Shown in pieces: positions 60,871 to 64,000 of a stretch of DNA of 64,000 nt. Each line of letters begins with the position of its first letter. Within the stretch, counting starts at the first letter, position 1. Origin of the DNA: Palsa-504 sp963818225 (GTDB taxonomy: Bacteria > Actinomycetota > Actinomycetes > Streptosporangiales > Streptosporangiaceae); the NCBI GenBank assembly GCA_963818225.1, contig CAWFRO010000006.1:124001-188000 (forward strand), given 5' to 3'. Position numbers and translations under genes: made by a program. The notes below the pieces were generated by a model that made no database searches, was not told where the DNA came from, and saw nothing but the letters and a program-made list of their open reading frames with translations.

Positions 60871-61652
60871 GCAGCCTGGTCAGGCACCTGCACGCCTTCG
60901 TGCGGGAGACCGAGCCGACGATCGCGGAGTGGGACCAGGCCATCGAGTTCCTCACCGCTACCGGCCAGAAAAGCGACCGTGAACGGCAGGAGTTCATCCT
61001 GCTGTCCGACGTGCTCGGCATCTCCATGCTGGTCGAGACGATCAACAGCCGCAAGGCGGCCGGTACCGCCACCGAGTCGACCGTGCTCGGCCCGTTCCAT
61101 ATGGTGCTCTCCCCGCGGCGGGCGCTGGGCGAGAGCATCGACCTGGTCGGGACCGGCCCGCTGGCGGTGCTCGAGGGCCAGGTCCGCTCGGCCGACGGTA
61201 CGCCGCTGCCCGGCGCCGAGCTCGACGTCTGGCAGGCCAACGACCACGGGTTCTACGACGTCCAGCAGCCGGAGCTCCAGCCGGTCGGCAACGGGCGCGG
61301 CCTGTTCACCGCCGACTCCGGCGGCGCCTACTGGTTCCGCACCATCGTGCCCGCCCACTACCCGATCCCGACCGACGGCCCGGTCGGCGCGCTGCTGGAG
61401 GCGACCAAGCGCCACCCGTACCGCCCGGCGCACATCCATTTCCTCGTCACCGCCCCCGGGCACCGCCCGCTGACCACGCACATCTTCGTGGCCGACAGCC
61501 CCTACCTCGAATCCGACGCCGTGTTCGCGGTGAAGGACAGCCTGATCACCGAGTTCACCCCCGTCGACGATCCGGACCTGGCCGCCCGCTACGGCCTGAC
61601 CGGCCCGTTCCGGCTGGCCTCTTTCGACATCGTCCTGCAGCCGGAGAGCTGA
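60780..61652 (+). CDS. Intradiol ring-cleavage dioxygenase (catechol/hydroxyquinol 1,2-dioxygenase type)
   Basis: 290 residues. Opens catechol-type rings between the two hydroxyls using Fe(III). Iron ligands: Tyr in NDHGFYDVQQPE, Tyr in VPAHYPIPTDGP, and the two His of RPAHIHFLVTAPGH. The N-terminal helical linker (LRELLSSLVRHLHAFVRETE, EWDQAIEFLTATGQ) places it in the catechol/hydroxyquinol group. DRERQEFILLSDVLGISMLV also typical. ATG 60780 lies inside the ECF41 frame. No other aromatic pathway gene is visible. Confidence 0.93.
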   Translation: MATGFTEDAAADTVVESFAATPDPRLRELLSSLVRHLHAFVRETEPTIAEWDQAIEFLTATGQKSDRERQEFILLSDVLGISMLVETINSRKAAGTATESTVLGPFHMVLSPRRALGESIDLVGTGPLAVLEGQVRSADGTPLPGAELDVWQANDHGFYDVQQPELQPVGNGRGLFTADSGGAYWFRTIVPAHYPIPTDGPVGALLEATKRHPYRPAHIHFLVTAPGHRPLTTHIFVADSPYLESDAVFAVKDSLITEFTPVDDPDLAARYGLTGPFRLASFDIVLQPES

Positions 61653-61838
61653 CTACCGGCCGTCCGCTCCCTTCATCCCTTAGGCCGAACGGTCCGTGGC
61701 GCGTGCCGCGGGTCCCCGTACCAGCCCGCCGGCCGCGGAGCTTCCGTGTGGTCACGGTAGATCGGCTAGTGCTCGGGTAGCGTACGAAACCGACACAATC
61801 CGCGGGCGCACCGGTGAGAGGCTTATCAGAGGGCTTTC

Positions 61839-64000
61839 ATGCTTCAGGCGATCCTGCTCGCTGCGCTCGTCGCCGCGCCGCTCGGCTCGGCGGCGCTGTT
61901 CGCACCCGGGCGGAACCTCGACCGCGGCGCCGGGACCTGGCCCGCCGTGCGGCGGCTCCTGCTCGCCGTGATCGGGACCGCGGTGCTGGCCGCGGCGGTA
62001 GCCGGCGTGCTGCGGCTGCTCGGGGCGACCGAGCACAACCTGGTGGCCGGGGCGGCGGGTGTGGTGGTGGCCAGCCTGGTCTGGCTGCCGGTGACCAGGC
62101 GCTGGTCGGCCCGCGCGCACGTGTGCTGGGCCTCGACCGTGTTCTTGTTCGTGGTGTACCTGATCTACGCGATCGAGTGGACCTTCCACAGCAACCTGGG
62201 GCCGGTCAGCACCGTGGGCGGCGTGCTGCTGTGGCTGCTCGAGGTGTTCGCCGCGCTGCTGAGCTGCGCGTACCTGTGGGAGCTGTGCGACGCGCTCGGC
62301 ACCCAGCACTGGCGGCGGCGGATCACCCGCAGTACGCGGCTGGCCGGGAGCGACGGTGAGCTGCCCATGGTCAGCCTGCACGTGCCGGCGCACAACGAGC
62401 CGCCGGACATGGTCATGGAGACGCTGCGCTCCCTGCTCCGCCTGGACTACCCGCGTTACGAGATCATCGTGATCGACGACAACACCGACGACGAGGACCT
62501 GTGGCGGCCGGTGGAAGCCTGGTGCCAGCGGCACCGGGTGAAGTTCGTCCACCTGGCGGACTGGCCGGGCTACAAGTCCGGGGCGCTGAACTACGCGCTG
62601 CGCCGGATGACCTCGCCGGACGCCGAGGTCATCGGCATCGTCGACTCCGACTACCAGGTCGAGCCCGGCTGGCTGCGCCGCTGCGCGCCCGCGTTCGCCG
62701 ACCCGTGGATCGGCTTCGTCCAGTCGCCGCAGGACTACCGCGACTGGCGGCAAGCGCACTACTACCGGCGGCTCTACTACTCCTACAACTACTTCTTCGC
62801 CGTCTCCCAGCCGTCCCGCAACGAGCACGACGGGGCCATTTTCGCCGGCACCATGGGCCTGATCCGGCGGGTGGCCCTCGATGAGCTCGGCGGCTGGGAT
62901 GAGTGGTGCATCACCGAGGACGCTGAGCTGTCGCTGCGGCTGCTGCGGGCCGGCTGGCACGGCCTGCACGTGGACGAGACGTTCGGCCGGGGCATCATGC
63001 CGCTGACCTTCGAGGCGCTCAAGGGCCAGCGCTACCGGTGGTGCTTCGGCGGCATCCAGATCCTGCGCATGCACTGGCGCTCGATGATTCCCGGGCGCCC
63101 GGGCCGGGCCAACCACCTGACGGTCAGCCAGCGCTGGGCGTACCTGGCCGGGGCGCTGCAGTGGTACGGGGACCTACTGGGCCTGCTGTTCCTGATCTTC
63201 CTGCTGGCCGGGGCGGCCAACCTGGCCACCGGCGGCGGCCAGCTCTTCCGCACGCTGACTATCTTCCTGGTCGCGGCCGTACCGGTCATGGTGCTGCTGG
63301 GCCTGGTGCGGGCGGTGGCCCTGCTGCGCCGGGGCACCGGCGCGTCGTGGCGGGACGCGATCGGCGCGTTCTTCATCTGGCAGTCCACCTCGCTGGTGGT
63401 CGCCCGCGCCTCGGTGCTCGCGCTGTTCGCCAAGAAGGCCGCGTTCCTGCGCACGCCGAAGACCAGCGAGCAGACCAGGTGGTGGGAGGCGCTGCGGGCC
63501 AACTGGGCCGAATCGACGCTGGCGCTGTTCGGCTTCGCCGGCATCGCGGGCGCCTTGTCCAAGTACGACCAGCTCAGCGGCCCGCTGCTGGCCGGATTGC
63601 TGCTGTTCCCCACGCTCGGCATGGCCGCGGCCCCGGTCAACAGCTGGGCCGCCCGCCGGGCGGCGCTGCCCGCCGGGCTGCGTGAGCGGCGGCGCACCGA
63701 GTACCGCCGGGATCGCCGCTCGTTCGCGGCCGGCGTGGCCACCGGGGGAGCGGTCGCGATCCTCGGCGTCGCTATCGCCGCCCTCGCCCTGCTGTTCACC
63801 GGCCATCAGGCCGCCCAATCCCCGAACTTGGTGGGACCGGCCCAGGGGGCCTCGGCCTCGGCCACGCCGTCACACTCCCCGTCCTCTTCGCCCAGCGCAT
63901 CTCCGTCCGCGACGACGACCTCGCCCAGCGCCTCCCCGTCGGCGACCACGAGCCCGGCTCCAGCCCGCCTTCCAGCCCGAGCCTCACGCCGCCGCCGAGT
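61839..64000 (+). CDS. Membrane family 2 glycosyltransferase (cellulose synthase-like), 3' end cut by window
   Basis: At least 720 residues from ATG 61839. About four N-terminal helices, then GT2 domain: MVSLHVPAHNEPPDMVMETL, IIVIDDNTDDEDLW, DSD in IGIVDSDYQVEPGWL, ITEDAELSLRLLRAGW and the QxxRW block KGQRYRWCFGGIQILR. Further helices follow, and an extracellular Ser/Pro/Thr-rich tail from ~660. The last visible codons turn Arg-rich (RLPARASRRRR); the next frame keeps a Ser/Pro pattern (SSPPSSPSLTPPPS), hinting at a one-base shift near 63955. Product polymer unknown. Confidence 0.88.
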   Translation, partial: MLQAILLAALVAAPLGSAALFAPGRNLDRGAGTWPAVRRLLLAVIGTAVLAAAVAGVLRLLGATEHNLVAGAAGVVVASLVWLPVTRRWSARAHVCWASTVFLFVVYLIYAIEWTFHSNLGPVSTVGGVLLWLLEVFAALLSCAYLWELCDALGTQHWRRRITRSTRLAGSDGELPMVSLHVPAHNEPPDMVMETLRSLLRLDYPRYEIIVIDDNTDDEDLWRPVEAWCQRHRVKFVHLADWPGYKSGALNYALRRMTSPDAEVIGIVDSDYQVEPGWLRRCAPAFADPWIGFVQSPQDYRDWRQAHYYRRLYYSYNYFFAVSQPSRNEHDGAIFAGTMGLIRRVALDELGGWDEWCITEDAELSLRLLRAGWHGLHVDETFGRGIMPLTFEALKGQRYRWCFGGIQILRMHWRSMIPGRPGRANHLTVSQRWAYLAGALQWYGDLLGLLFLIFLLAGAANLATGGGQLFRTLTIFLVAAVPVMVLLGLVRAVALLRRGTGASWRDAIGAFFIWQSTSLVVARASVLALFAKKAAFLRTPKTSEQTRWWEALRANWAESTLALFGFAGIAGALSKYDQLSGPLLAGLLLFPTLGMAAAPVNSWAARRAALPAGLRERRRTEYRRDRRSFAAGVATGGAVAILGVAIAALALLFTGHQAAQSPNLVGPAQGASASATPSHSPSSSPSASPSATTTSPSASPSATTSPAPARLPARASRRRR

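Overview
The window is very GC-rich, tightly packed DNA from an actinomycete, probably Streptosporangiales or a relative (genus not determinable by eye). The evidence is the nitrogen and lipoate block glnA2 - glnE - glnA - RDD - DUF4191 - lipA - lipB, an F420 gene (npdG) with two luciferase-like oxidoreductases, a 13E12-type HNH endonuclease, an ECF41 sigma factor, many GTG starts and a GlnR-type operator.

Layout. 0-13.4 kb: a divergent SDR/XRE regulator pair, DUF1015, TPR-HAD, a cysteine-rich leader peptide ahead of a cysteine-dioxygenase-like gene, thioesterase, map, two adjacent double-YbjQ genes (the second frameshifted), npdG, an Lgt-like membrane protein, a luciferase-like oxidoreductase and an enoyl-CoA hydratase-like gene. 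13.4-16.2 kb: an SRPBCC-ArsR-DUF899 cassette bracketed by two direct copies of a ~290-340 bp non-coding element. Each copy carries five helically phased DnaA-box-like motifs, a sigma70-like promoter, a structured RNA and a terminator. I consider this the most novel object here. 16.2-33 kb: PIG-L, NUDIX, panB, serine hydrolase, MFS/TetR, DUF2891, nadE, glnA2, S9 peptidase, lipoprotein, glnE. 33-52.5 kb: an accessory interval between glnE and glnA with a CPT-like kinase, an alpha-toroid protein, AraC, a beta-lactamase fold, a 1430-residue nSTAND-WD40 protein, a minus-strand operon of GNAT, methyltransferase and CoA-transferase genes, an ankyrin protein, SDR, SnoaL-like, 13E12 HNH and relics of an integrase and LuxR genes. 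52.5-57.3 kb: glnA with its GlnR operator, RDD, DUF4191, lipA, lipB. 57.3-64 kb: two tandem paralogous membrane proteins, an epimerase-ECF41 pair with a perfect ECF41 promoter, an intradiol dioxygenase and a truncated family 2 glycosyltransferase.

How the genes work together. GlnA is adenylylated by GlnE and transcribed under GlnR, with GlnA2 as a specialised paralogue. NpdG can supply reduced F420 to the luciferase-like enzymes. LipB and LipA make protein-bound lipoate. ECF41 probably drives its own epimerase-sigma operon. ArsR probably represses the SRPBCC operon through paired palindromes. TetR probably represses the MFS exporter.

Caveats. At least seven genes contain single-base frameshifts, most needing one base to be skipped. 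I cannot tell from sequence alone whether these are sequencing errors, real decay or recoding. Functions come from motifs read by eye; no database search was run.
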